A DNA stretch of 55,413 bases from Ruminococcaceae bacterium UBA3903 (GTDB lineage: Bacteria; Bacillota; Clostridia; Oscillospirales; Acutalibacteraceae). Shown piece after piece: positions 7,758 to 14,986 of this stretch. The notes below the pieces were generated by a model that did not search any database, was not told the origin of the DNA, and worked only from the letters and a program-made list of their open reading frames with translations. The translations under genes were made by a program, and so were the position numbers. Each line of letters starts with the position of its first letter. The stretch's first letter is position 1. The stretch lies in NCBI GenBank assembly GCA_002391625.1, contig DGFJ01000027.1:1-55413 (forward strand). Direction: 5' to 3'.

Positions 7758-9203
7758 TTAATTATCCTTACACTGTTCCAGTAAGCTGTGCTTAATATCC
7801 CACAGCTTTTGTGACAAATCCACATAGTAGGTATGAGGATTTTCAAAACGTTTTACCTCGTCCCACTGTAAATTTATTTGTTGATTACAATATTTCTTAA
7901 TTTCCTCTATTGAAGGACTATTATATACTTTATTTCCATTTTTAAAAATTGGCTGCAACAGCTCCTTCGCTGTAAAATTTGTAATAGTTTTTCGCTTCCA
8001 AGTAGCCTGCTGGTCAAAAATCGTCAAAGGCTTACTGTCATCAATATCCTCATCATAAACACATATCTGGTCCGCAAAGGCTTTAACACTTTCATTATCA
8101 TATAATCTGTACACTTTTTTAAAATGTGGATTTGTAATTTTTGCAGTATTTTCGCTAACCTTAATTTTAGGTATTATTACACCATTTTCACCCTCAACCG
8201 CCGCCAGCTTATATACTCCTCCAAACACAGGGGAGCTTTGTGCTGTTATCAGCCTTTCCCCTACGCCAAAGGTATCTATTTTTGCACCCTGCATCATTAA
8301 GTCACGTATTAAATATTCGTCCAGTGCATTAGATGCTACAATATGGCATTGTGTCAACCCAGCCTTATCCAGCATTGTCCTTGCTCGTTTTGACAGATAT
8401 GAAATATCCCCTGAGTCTAAACGTATGCCAAAGGACTGTATCCCACGTGGCAGTAAAACCTCCTTAAATGCCTTTATTGCATTTGGTACACCGCTTTTTA
8501 GAGTATTGTAGGTATCTACCAATAGCACCGTATTATTTGGGTACTGTTCACAATATGTTTTGAACGCTTCGTATTCGCTGTCAAACATTTGCACCCACGA
8601 GTGTGCCATTGTACCACCAGCTGGGACATTGTACAATTCGTCAGTTAACGCACAGGCAGTTCCAGCACAGCCACCAATGTATGCTGCCCTTGCACCTATA
8701 ACTGCCGCATCTACGCCCTGTGCTCTGCGTGAACCAAACTCCAGCACTGCCCTACCTTGTGCTGAACGTGCTATCCTGTTAGCCTTGGTAGCAATTAATG
8801 ATTGGTGATTAATCGTCAGCAACGTAAAGGTTTCAATTATCTGTGCCTCTATGACAGGTGCCTTCACCGTTACGATAGGTTCACCAGGAAAAACAGGAGT
8901 ACCCTCTGGAACTGCATATATATCACCAGTAAATTTAAAGCTAGAAAGATACTGTAAAAAATTCTGGTCAAACAGCTTTTTAGAACGTAAATATTCTATA
9001 TCATCTTGTGAAAAATGAATATTTTCTATATAGTCAATAAGCTGTTCCAAACCAGCTGCTATTGCAAAGCCACCGCCATCTGGTACAGTTCTATAGAACA
9101 CATCAAAATAAGCATTTTTCTTATAAAATCCATTTTTATAATATCCTGCTGACATAGTAAATTCGTAAAAATCACATAGCATTGATAAATTTTCTGTTTT
9201 CAT
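7758..9203 (-). CDS. pncB: Nicotinate phosphoribosyltransferase
   Basis: First step of the Preiss-Handler NAD salvage route: nicotinate plus PRPP gives nicotinate mononucleotide, with ATP hydrolysis. Starting at ATG 9203 (GAGAGGA upstream) gives 481 aa, the long Firmicutes type. Seen: DFYEFTMSAGYYKNG near the start, FEFGSRRAQG-type segment (LEFGSRRAQGVDAA), the phosphoenzyme histidine in GGTMAHSWVQMF, LLVDTYNT, and GIRLDSGDISYLS with the PRPP/phosphate-binding residues, then IVASNALDEYLI. A GNAT gene follows on the same strand. Confidence 0.95.
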   Translation of the reverse strand: MKTENLSMLCDFYEFTMSAGYYKNGFYKKNAYFDVFYRTVPDGGGFAIAAGLEQLIDYIENIHFSQDDIEYLRSKKLFDQNFLQYLSSFKFTGDIYAVPEGTPVFPGEPIVTVKAPVIEAQIIETFTLLTINHQSLIATKANRIARSAQGRAVLEFGSRRAQGVDAAVIGARAAYIGGCAGTACALTDELYNVPAGGTMAHSWVQMFDSEYEAFKTYCEQYPNNTVLLVDTYNTLKSGVPNAIKAFKEVLLPRGIQSFGIRLDSGDISYLSKRARTMLDKAGLTQCHIVASNALDEYLIRDLMMQGAKIDTFGVGERLITAQSSPVFGGVYKLAAVEGENGVIIPKIKVSENTAKITNPHFKKVYRLYDNESVKAFADQICVYDEDIDDSKPLTIFDQQATWKRKTITNFTAKELLQPIFKNGNKVYNSPSIEEIKKYCNQQINLQWDEVKRFENPHTYYVDLSQKLWDIKHSLLEQCKDN

Positions 9204-9523
9204 TATTAAACATTCCTCTCCACATACAGTGTACCGCTCCTGTTGAGCGTAGATATATAATAATATTATAACACAGTATGTACACATTTTTCTGATTTTT
9301 TATATTTACAGCTAACAGGACTTAGTTTTGGGATGTTAAGACACCATAAAGCTGTTACCCAATTTTACTGTATAACAAAATTTTATTTGAGTTAAGTAAA
9401 AGCGTGTATATGCCAAATATATTATTCAACTATTTTTTATAATTCAGCAAAATATAGTATTGCAATTTTCCTGTAAAGGTTTATTATTATAAATGACAAT
9501 ACTAAAGAAAGAAGGATAACTAT

Positions 9524-9970
9524 ATGTCAAAAATTGATGAAGTAAGAAGTGCCATGATGCAGGCTATGAAGGACAAGAACAAACCTCGTAAGGATGCACT
9601 TTCGATGTTGCTATCCGCACTAAAGGCTAAATTTATAGATAAAAGAGCTGACCTAACTGTAGAAGAAGAAAACACAATTATTTTACGTGAAATAAAGCAA
9701 GCACAGGAAACCCTTGAAAGCTTGCCCGCTGATAAAGAGGAAATGATGGAAGAATGCAGGCTGCGTATATCCATATATTCAGAATTTGCACCTAAACAAA
9801 TGGATGAAAATGAAATCAAAGCTATTGTTAAGGCTGTTATAGAGTCTTTGAATATTGATAACCCTACTATTAGGGAAAAAGGCATAATTATGAAAAATTT
9901 AATGCCAAAGGTAAAGAGCAAGGCTGACGGCTCGCTGGTAAACAAGGTAGTTGGCGAATTTATTTCTTAA
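9524..9970 (+). CDS. yqeY: YqeY/GatB-tail domain protein
   Basis: 148 aa, usual length for YqeY. It has the helical bundle resembling the tail of GatB and GlnRS: RKDALSMLLSALKAK near the start, TILREIKQ-type helix, EEMMEECRLRISIYSEFAPKQ, then KGIIMKNLMPKVKSKADGS, the small C-terminal domain. The family may influence amidotransferase-type charging, but its function is not settled. AAGGAT precedes the ATG. It stands alone and converges with pckG on a shared terminator. Confidence 0.9.
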   Translation: MSKIDEVRSAMMQAMKDKNKPRKDALSMLLSALKAKFIDKRADLTVEEENTIILREIKQAQETLESLPADKEEMMEECRLRISIYSEFAPKQMDENEIKAIVKAVIESLNIDNPTIREKGIIMKNLMPKVKSKADGSLVNKVVGEFIS

Positions 9971-9991
9971 ATTTCAAATAAAACAAAATAA

Positions 9992-10026
9992 AAAAACCGT
10001 ATTACAGCTACTGCAATACGGTTTTT
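9992..10026. terminator. Bidirectional terminator between yqeY and pckG
   Basis: AAAAACCGTATT (9992-10003), 11-base loop, AATACGGTTTTT (10015-10026). The A-run on one side and T-run on the other let it stop transcripts from both convergent genes. Confidence 0.9.
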
Positions 10027-10068
10027 ATTATTTGTCATAAAATAAATAATATATATTAGGGGATAATA

Positions 10069-11835
10069 TTATTTTGCAAGTCTTTTATTTAGACCATCTA
10101 GCTGATCAGCAAGCTCCTTAGGTAGTCTGTCACCAAACTTCTTGTAGAACTCTGCGATGCCCTCTGCCTCTTTTGACCATTTAGCATTATCAACAGCCAA
10201 AATGTCCTCTAGAACCTTTTTGTCCATATCTAAGCCTTCTAGGTTAATATCATCAGCATTAGGAACATAACCGATAGCTGTTTCGTTAGCATCTGCCTTA
10301 TCCTCACAACGGTTGATAATCCACTCAAGAACACGGAAGTTATCACCAAAGCCAGGCCATAGGAAGTTACCCTCGTCGTCTAGTCTAAACCAGTTAACGT
10401 TAAAGATTTTTGGAGCCTTGTCGCCTAGCAGCTCGCCCATTTCAAACCAATGCTTGAAGTAGTCACCCATATGATAACCACAGAATGGCAGCATAGCCAT
10501 TGGGTCACGACGAACAACACCAACAGCACCAGTAGCAGCGGCTGTTGTTTCAGAAGCCATAATAGAGCCAACAAATACACCGTTGTTCCAATCTCTGGAC
10601 TGGTAAACTAGTGGAGTTGTTTGTGCACGACGGCCACCAAAGATAATAGCAGATACAGGAACACCTGTAATGCTGTCAAATTCAGAGCTGATGCATGGGC
10701 AGTTCTTTGCAGGAGCAGTAAATCTGCTGTTTGGATGAGCGCCCTTTTCGTCAGATGTCTGACCATTCCAAGGCTGACCCTTCCAGTTTTCTGCATTTGC
10801 AGGAGGGTTCTTATCTAGACCTTCCCACCAAACTGTGTTGTCCTCTAGGTTATGAACAACATTTGTAAAGATTGTACCCTGCTTTGTAGAAGCTAGGGCG
10901 TTAGGGTTAGATTTTACGTTAGTACCAGGAGCAACGCCAAAGAAACCGTTTTCTGGGTTAATAGCCCATAGTCTGCCGTCTGGACCCTTACGCATCCAAG
11001 CAATATCATCACCAACAGTCCAAACCTTATAGCCCTTCTTTTGATAACCCTCTGGTGGAATTAGCATAGCTAGGTTTGTTTTACCACAAGCAGATGGGAA
11101 AGCAGCTGTAACATATTTAATGTCACCGTCTGGCTTTTGGATACCAAGGATAAGCATATGCTCTGCCATCCACTGGTTGTTTTTACCTAGGTAGGAAGCA
11201 ATTCTAAGAGCAAAGCATTTTTTACCCAATAGAACGTTTCCGCCGTAACCAGAGTTAACAGAGATAATGTAGTTATCCTCTGGGAAATGACAGATATATC
11301 TTTTCTCAGCGTCAATGTCACATCTTGAGTGCAAGCCCTTAATCCAGTCTGTGCTGTCGCCCAGCTGTTCAACTACTTTAGCACCAATACGTGTCATAAT
11401 AGCCATATTTAGTACAACATAAATAGAATCAGTAACCTCAAAGCCGATTTGTGACAATGGAGAACCGATTGGACCCATTGAATAAGGAATAATGTACATT
11501 GTACGACCCTTATAGCTGCCTTTAGCAATATCAAAAAGCATTTTGTATGCTTCCTGTGGGTCTTTCCAATGGTTTGTAGGACCTGCATCCTTTTCATTTC
11601 TAGCACAGATAAATGTTCTGTCCTCTACACGGGCAACATCGTTTACAGCTGTCTTGTGAAGATAACAACCAGGTAATTTCTCCTCATTCAGCTTAATAAT
11701 CTCGCCTGTTGAGCAAGCCTCTGCACGCAGTGCGTTAAGCTGTTCCTCAGAACCATCAATCCATACTACACTGTCAGGTGTTAAAAGTTCTTTCATTTCT
11801 TCAATCCAAGAAAGAACAGACTTGTTACTTGTCAT
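10069..11835 (-). CDS. pckG: Phosphoenolpyruvate carboxykinase (GTP)
   Basis: Interconverts oxaloacetate and PEP; in fermenting anaerobes often run toward oxaloacetate. 588 aa from ATG 11835, the GTP-class length. Seen: P-loop-like AFPSACGKTNLAM (from about 245), including the mobile-loop Cys250, SNCPCISSEFD-like segment here as APAKNCPCISSEFD, GVPVSAIIFGGRR, and SNPNALAS in the substrate region. A GGGGA ribosome site lies 9 bases upstream of the ATG; the longer in-frame reading from 11928 would start within the promoter. Promoter with a dyad annotated separately. Transcribed alone. Confidence 0.96.
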   Translation of the reverse strand: MTSNKSVLSWIEEMKELLTPDSVVWIDGSEEQLNALRAEACSTGEIIKLNEEKLPGCYLHKTAVNDVARVEDRTFICARNEKDAGPTNHWKDPQEAYKMLFDIAKGSYKGRTMYIIPYSMGPIGSPLSQIGFEVTDSIYVVLNMAIMTRIGAKVVEQLGDSTDWIKGLHSRCDIDAEKRYICHFPEDNYIISVNSGYGGNVLLGKKCFALRIASYLGKNNQWMAEHMLILGIQKPDGDIKYVTAAFPSACGKTNLAMLIPPEGYQKKGYKVWTVGDDIAWMRKGPDGRLWAINPENGFFGVAPGTNVKSNPNALASTKQGTIFTNVVHNLEDNTVWWEGLDKNPPANAENWKGQPWNGQTSDEKGAHPNSRFTAPAKNCPCISSEFDSITGVPVSAIIFGGRRAQTTPLVYQSRDWNNGVFVGSIMASETTAAATGAVGVVRRDPMAMLPFCGYHMGDYFKHWFEMGELLGDKAPKIFNVNWFRLDDEGNFLWPGFGDNFRVLEWIINRCEDKADANETAIGYVPNADDINLEGLDMDKKVLEDILAVDNAKWSKEAEGIAEFYKKFGDRLPKELADQLDGLNKRLAK

Positions 11836-11899
11836 TTGTATATATCCCCTTTCACCCATTTTGGGTATAAAAATTGCTGTATTAACAACATTGATAATT

Positions 11900-11928
11900 A
11901 TTATAATACAGTTGTCGAAAATTATCAA
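11900..11928 (-). promoter_or_regulatory. pckG promoter with overlapping dyad
   Basis: On the minus strand TTGATA (11928-11923), 17-base spacer, TATAAT (11905-11900). A perfect 11-bp inverted repeat, ACATTGATAAT at 11888-11898 and ATTATCAATGT at 11921-11931, brackets the core promoter. The stretch TTATAATAATTATCA (11906-11892) differs by one base from the PerR-type box TTATAATNATTATAA. The regulator is not known. Confidence 0.65.
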
Positions 11929-11984
11929 TGTATAAACTGTTAATTTATTGTCAAATTCAAAAAAAATTTATTACAATTTGAATA

Positions 11985-12194
11985 GTGCAATCAACTTTCT
12001 TGCACTTATTATTCCATAAAAGAACAAACCCGTAGATTTACTTTTAAATATGCAAGTTCAGCATAATTTTATTGCATAGAAAAATTAAATCTCTATTATC
12101 AAATTCTATTTTATGCCTATTGTCTGAACAATATTGCTTTTACAGACAATGGTTATTATATGATAAAAGCTGTTAATAAATTCAAAATTACAGA
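11985..12194. other. Rest of the tsaD-pckG intergenic region
   Basis: AT-rich, no gene seen. It holds two small hairpins: AGTGCAA/TTGCACT at 11984-12006 and ATTGTCTG/CAGACAAT at 12119-12150. The second lies about 45 bases after the tsaD stop and may end that transcript, but no T-run follows. Confidence 0.45.
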
Positions 12195-13202
12195 CTATTT
12201 TTCGATAGACATGGTAGCACAAGCGTTAAGCTCTGCACCTGCTACATTACCGCTCATGTACTCATAATAGCCCTGTGCACCTACCATAGCACCGTTGTCA
12301 CCGCACAAATCCTTTGGTGGCATATAAAGAGCGTATCCGTTTTTGTCACATTCTGCCTGTAAACGACTTCTCAACAAAGAATTTGCAGATACGCCACCAG
12401 CTATTACTAATGTTTTACTGTCTGTGTCCTTAGCAGCCTTCATAAAGTTTGTTACTAAACAATCAACTACAGCTTTTCTAAACGATGCCGACAGATCTGC
12501 AACAGGTAAGGTATCACCCTTTTGTGAAGCATTGTGTATTAAATTAATTATTGCAGTTTTTAGTCCTGAAAAGCTAAAATCATATGGTGCATTAGCAACC
12601 ACTGGGTGTGGAAGCTTAAATGCGTTTTCGTTACCACCCTCTGCAGCCTTGTCCAAATGTATCCCACCTGGATATGACATTCCCATTGTGCGTGCCGCCT
12701 TATCAAAGGCTTCACCTGCGGCATCGTCACGGGTTTTACCAATAATTTTCATTTTTGTATAGTCGTCTACCTTTACAATATGGCTATGACCGCCACTAAC
12801 CACCAAGCACAAAAATGGTGGCTTCAGCTCTGGATGTGCAATGTAATTGGCAGCAATATGTGACCTTAAATGGTGTGTAGGTATTAAAGGAATGTTATTA
12901 GCTGCACTTAAACCCTTAGCAAAATTAACCCCTACTAATAAAGCACCAATTAAACCTGGTGCATATGTAACGGCTATAGCATCAATATCCTTAATTGTCA
13001 TACCTGCATCGTCTAATGCCTGCTTGGTTACCCCTACTATTGCCTCTGCATGACGGCGAGAGGCTATCTCTGGCACTACACCTCCATAAAGCTTGTGCTC
13101 CTCTACCTGAGACGCTACAACAGATGACAGCACATATCTGCCATCTGCCACTACTGCACAGGCTGTTTCATCACAGGAGCTTTCTATTGATAAAATTCTC
13201 AT
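12195..13202 (-). CDS. tsaD: tRNA N6-adenosine threonylcarbamoyltransferase TsaD
   Basis: Transfers the threonylcarbamoyl group to A37 of ANN-reading tRNAs. 335 aa, full length. It starts MRILSIESSCDETACAVV (ASKHA phosphate-1 motif), has the metal ligands His111 and His115 in THHLRSHIAANY, the LVVSGGHSHI segment, YDFSFSGLKTA, and the late VIAGGVSANSLLR nucleotide motif. AAGGGG lies 9 bases before the ATG. It is the last gene of the alr-polA cluster and follows rimI after 24 bases; the tsaD-rimI pairing is common in Firmicutes. Confidence 0.96.
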   Translation of the reverse strand: MRILSIESSCDETACAVVADGRYVLSSVVASQVEEHKLYGGVVPEIASRRHAEAIVGVTKQALDDAGMTIKDIDAIAVTYAPGLIGALLVGVNFAKGLSAANNIPLIPTHHLRSHIAANYIAHPELKPPFLCLVVSGGHSHIVKVDDYTKMKIIGKTRDDAAGEAFDKAARTMGMSYPGGIHLDKAAEGGNENAFKLPHPVVANAPYDFSFSGLKTAIINLIHNASQKGDTLPVADLSASFRKAVVDCLVTNFMKAAKDTDSKTLVIAGGVSANSLLRSRLQAECDKNGYALYMPPKDLCGDNGAMVGAQGYYEYMSGNVAGAELNACATMSIEK

Positions 13203-13226
13203 ATGGATTTTCCCCTTAATATATTG

Positions 13227-13673
13227 TCATTCGTTAAATTTCAGCGTCATAATATAGGCATCTTCCTTTGGCTGAGTGTAAAAGCCCTTTCGTCTGCCCA
13301 TTACCTTAAAGCCCAATTTTTTGTACATATCAACTGCAACCTTATTTGATGGCCGCACCTCCAATGATATAAAACTCAACTTCATACCTAAGGATATGCC
13401 TATGAACATTTCAAGCAGCTGTTTACCTATGCCACGGTTTCTGTACTCTGGTGCAACAGCCATGTTAGCTATGTAACCCTCATCACATACAACGTGTACA
13501 CCTATATATCCTACTGCCGTCTTGTCAACCTCTGCCACAAAAAACATAGCTGTGTTGTTGGTTAACTCCTCTTGGATGGCTTGCTCTGACCATGGCTTTG
13601 AAAAGCTGTCCTTTTCTATTCGTGCTATATCTGAAATATGGTCTTTATTCATTGGAACAAATTTAATATCCAT
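13227..13673 (-). CDS. rimI: Ribosomal protein S18-alanine N-acetyltransferase (RimI type)
   Basis: About 148 aa GNAT protein with the RimI pattern: IARIEKDSFSKPWSEQAI, YIGVHVVCDEGYIANMAVAP, the acetyl-CoA loop EYRNRGIGKQLL, and SLEVRPSNKVAVDMYKKLGF followed by RRKGFY. RimI N-acetylates S18 and, in many bacteria, other N-termini. ATG 13673 is chosen over GTG 13691 because GGGGGTAAGG lies directly upstream of it. It sits between the phosphatase and tsaD genes. Confidence 0.92.
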   Translation of the reverse strand: MDIKFVPMNKDHISDIARIEKDSFSKPWSEQAIQEELTNNTAMFFVAEVDKTAVGYIGVHVVCDEGYIANMAVAPEYRNRGIGKQLLEMFIGISLGMKLSFISLEVRPSNKVAVDMYKKLGFKVMGRRKGFYTQPKEDAYIMTLKFNE

Positions 13674-13709
13674 TTTATACCTTACCCCCACTATTGTAGG
13701 ATATTGATT

Positions 13710-14135
13710 TTACTTATTATTACATTCAATCAGTTCAATTAATACTAAAAGCTGTGAATGTATTTTTTCGCAACAATCCTTATACAATACAGCATTACCT
13801 CCAAATGGATCTGGAACATTTAAAACATATATCTTGTTTTGTGGCACATTCCTATCCATTAAAGCCCTAGCATGCTCCATTGTCATTACAACAAATAAGT
13901 CCACATTTTCAATATGAACGTTTCGTATATCCTTTGCTTTGTGGCTAGCTATATCCACGTCATACCCAATACACGCCAGTACGGCGTTTGGCGAAACAGC
14001 ATCACCGTCTATGGCTGTTAGACCTGCACTGTCAACCGTAAATTTCAGCTTGCTATTATCGCTAATTTTTTTAAATAAGCCCTCCGCCATAGGACTTCTA
14101 CAGGTATTGCCTGTACACACAAACAATATATTCAA
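13710..14135 (-). CDS. ywlE: LMW phosphatase of the protein-arginine-phosphatase (YwlE) type
   Basis: 141 aa. The phosphatase loop is CTGNTCRS (Cys7, Arg13) and the general acid is in VPDPFGG. The Thr five residues into the loop is the residue that separates the arginine phosphatase YwlE from ordinary tyrosine phosphatases, which carry an aliphatic residue there (established for Bacillus YwlE). By that criterion this is a protein-arginine phosphatase, opposing an McsB-type kinase, though no mcsB is in the window. The start is TTG at 14135 with AAAGGAG 9 bases upstream. It lies in the polA-tsaD cluster, as in other Firmicutes where ywlE is near tsaC/tsaD genes. Confidence 0.85.
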   Translation of the reverse strand: MNILFVCTGNTCRSPMAEGLFKKISDNSKLKFTVDSAGLTAIDGDAVSPNAVLACIGYDVDIASHKAKDIRNVHIENVDLFVVMTMEHARALMDRNVPQNKIYVLNVPDPFGGNAVLYKDCCEKIHSQLLVLIELIECNNK

Positions 14136-14209
14136 TATTGGTTTCTCCTTTAACTGAAATGGTATTTATACTTAATTTTTATAAATATGTATTATATCAG
14201 GCTATTACC

Positions 14210-14617
14210 TTAATTACCCAAAACAGTGGATATTGCACATAAGCCCACCACACCTATTACCGATATTATAAGTGGTAAAATAAGCACTATGCCTAAGACC
14301 ATACCTACAGAGCTTACTATTCTAATTGTTCGCCGACTGTTTTTAAATCTCCACAAAAATACTGTTAGTAATGCCACCAGACAAGCTATAGCAATAATTC
14401 CTAACAAATAATTCTCCCAAAAAACGGACAAGGTAATAAGCACGCAAAAAGCCACGCTTAAAACTGTCATTAACACCTTTCTGTTTTTAGCATTATCCTT
14501 AAAAATTGTTAGTAATATAGATAATAGGTTTGATAACAAAATCAATGCACCATACATGGCACATATAATTACAATTCCAAAGGTAATACCCATACCAATT
14601 AATGCAACATGAAACAT
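14210..14617 (-). CDS. Small polytopic membrane protein, unknown
   Basis: 135 aa with about four membrane segments: VALIGMGITFGIVIICAMYG, VLMTVLSVAFCVLITLSVFW, LLGIIAIACLVALLTVFLW and a C-terminal GMVLGIVLILPLIISVIGVV. Basic loops (FKDNAKNRK; RFKNSRRTIR) lie between them. No family recognised. ATG 14617 follows AGAGGTG. It lies 17 bases after another small membrane protein gene in the same operon. Confidence 0.8.
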   Translation of the reverse strand: MFHVALIGMGITFGIVIICAMYGALILLSNLLSILLTIFKDNAKNRKVLMTVLSVAFCVLITLSVFWENYLLGIIAIACLVALLTVFLWRFKNSRRTIRIVSSVGMVLGIVLILPLIISVIGVVGLCAISTVLGN

Positions 14618-14634
14618 CTGTTCACCTCTAAATT

Positions 14635-14961
14635 TTATTTTAGTTTATCATAAAATGTGTATAGCTTCTGCACACCATTCTCTAAATGGTAGTAATGAAC
14701 TATGTACGGTATTAACAAGCACATTAACAGCACAAAAAGCAGTGCGACGCCTAAGCTTTGAAAGGCAACAAATCCCATAATAGTGATTATGGTGCATATA
14801 GCAAACAACATCATAACCAGTAAATGGACTATTCGCTCATGCTGAAAGAAGTTTATTTTAACTAATAGCTCTTCCTTTAATTTTATCTTTTCATCGTCTG
14901 GAACAGGCTTGCTTATTGCCTGCTCCATATATTCTATAAAAGCCTTTAGCTGTTTCCACAC
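14635..14961 (-). CDS. Small membrane protein, two segments, unknown
   Basis: 108 aa. A charged N-terminal half (about 1-40, helical, with PVPDDEKIKLKEELL) is followed by two membrane segments around 43-93. The GTG start at 14961 gives MWKQLKAF. It lies 25 bases after polA. Family not recognised; a housekeeping envelope role is only a guess. Confidence 0.78.
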   Translation of the reverse strand: MWKQLKAFIEYMEQAISKPVPDDEKIKLKEELLVKINFFQHERIVHLLVMMLFAICTIITIMGFVAFQSLGVALLFVLLMCLLIPYIVHYYHLENGVQKLYTFYDKLK

Positions 14962-14986
14962 AGTTTTTTCACCGTCCTTATATTAA

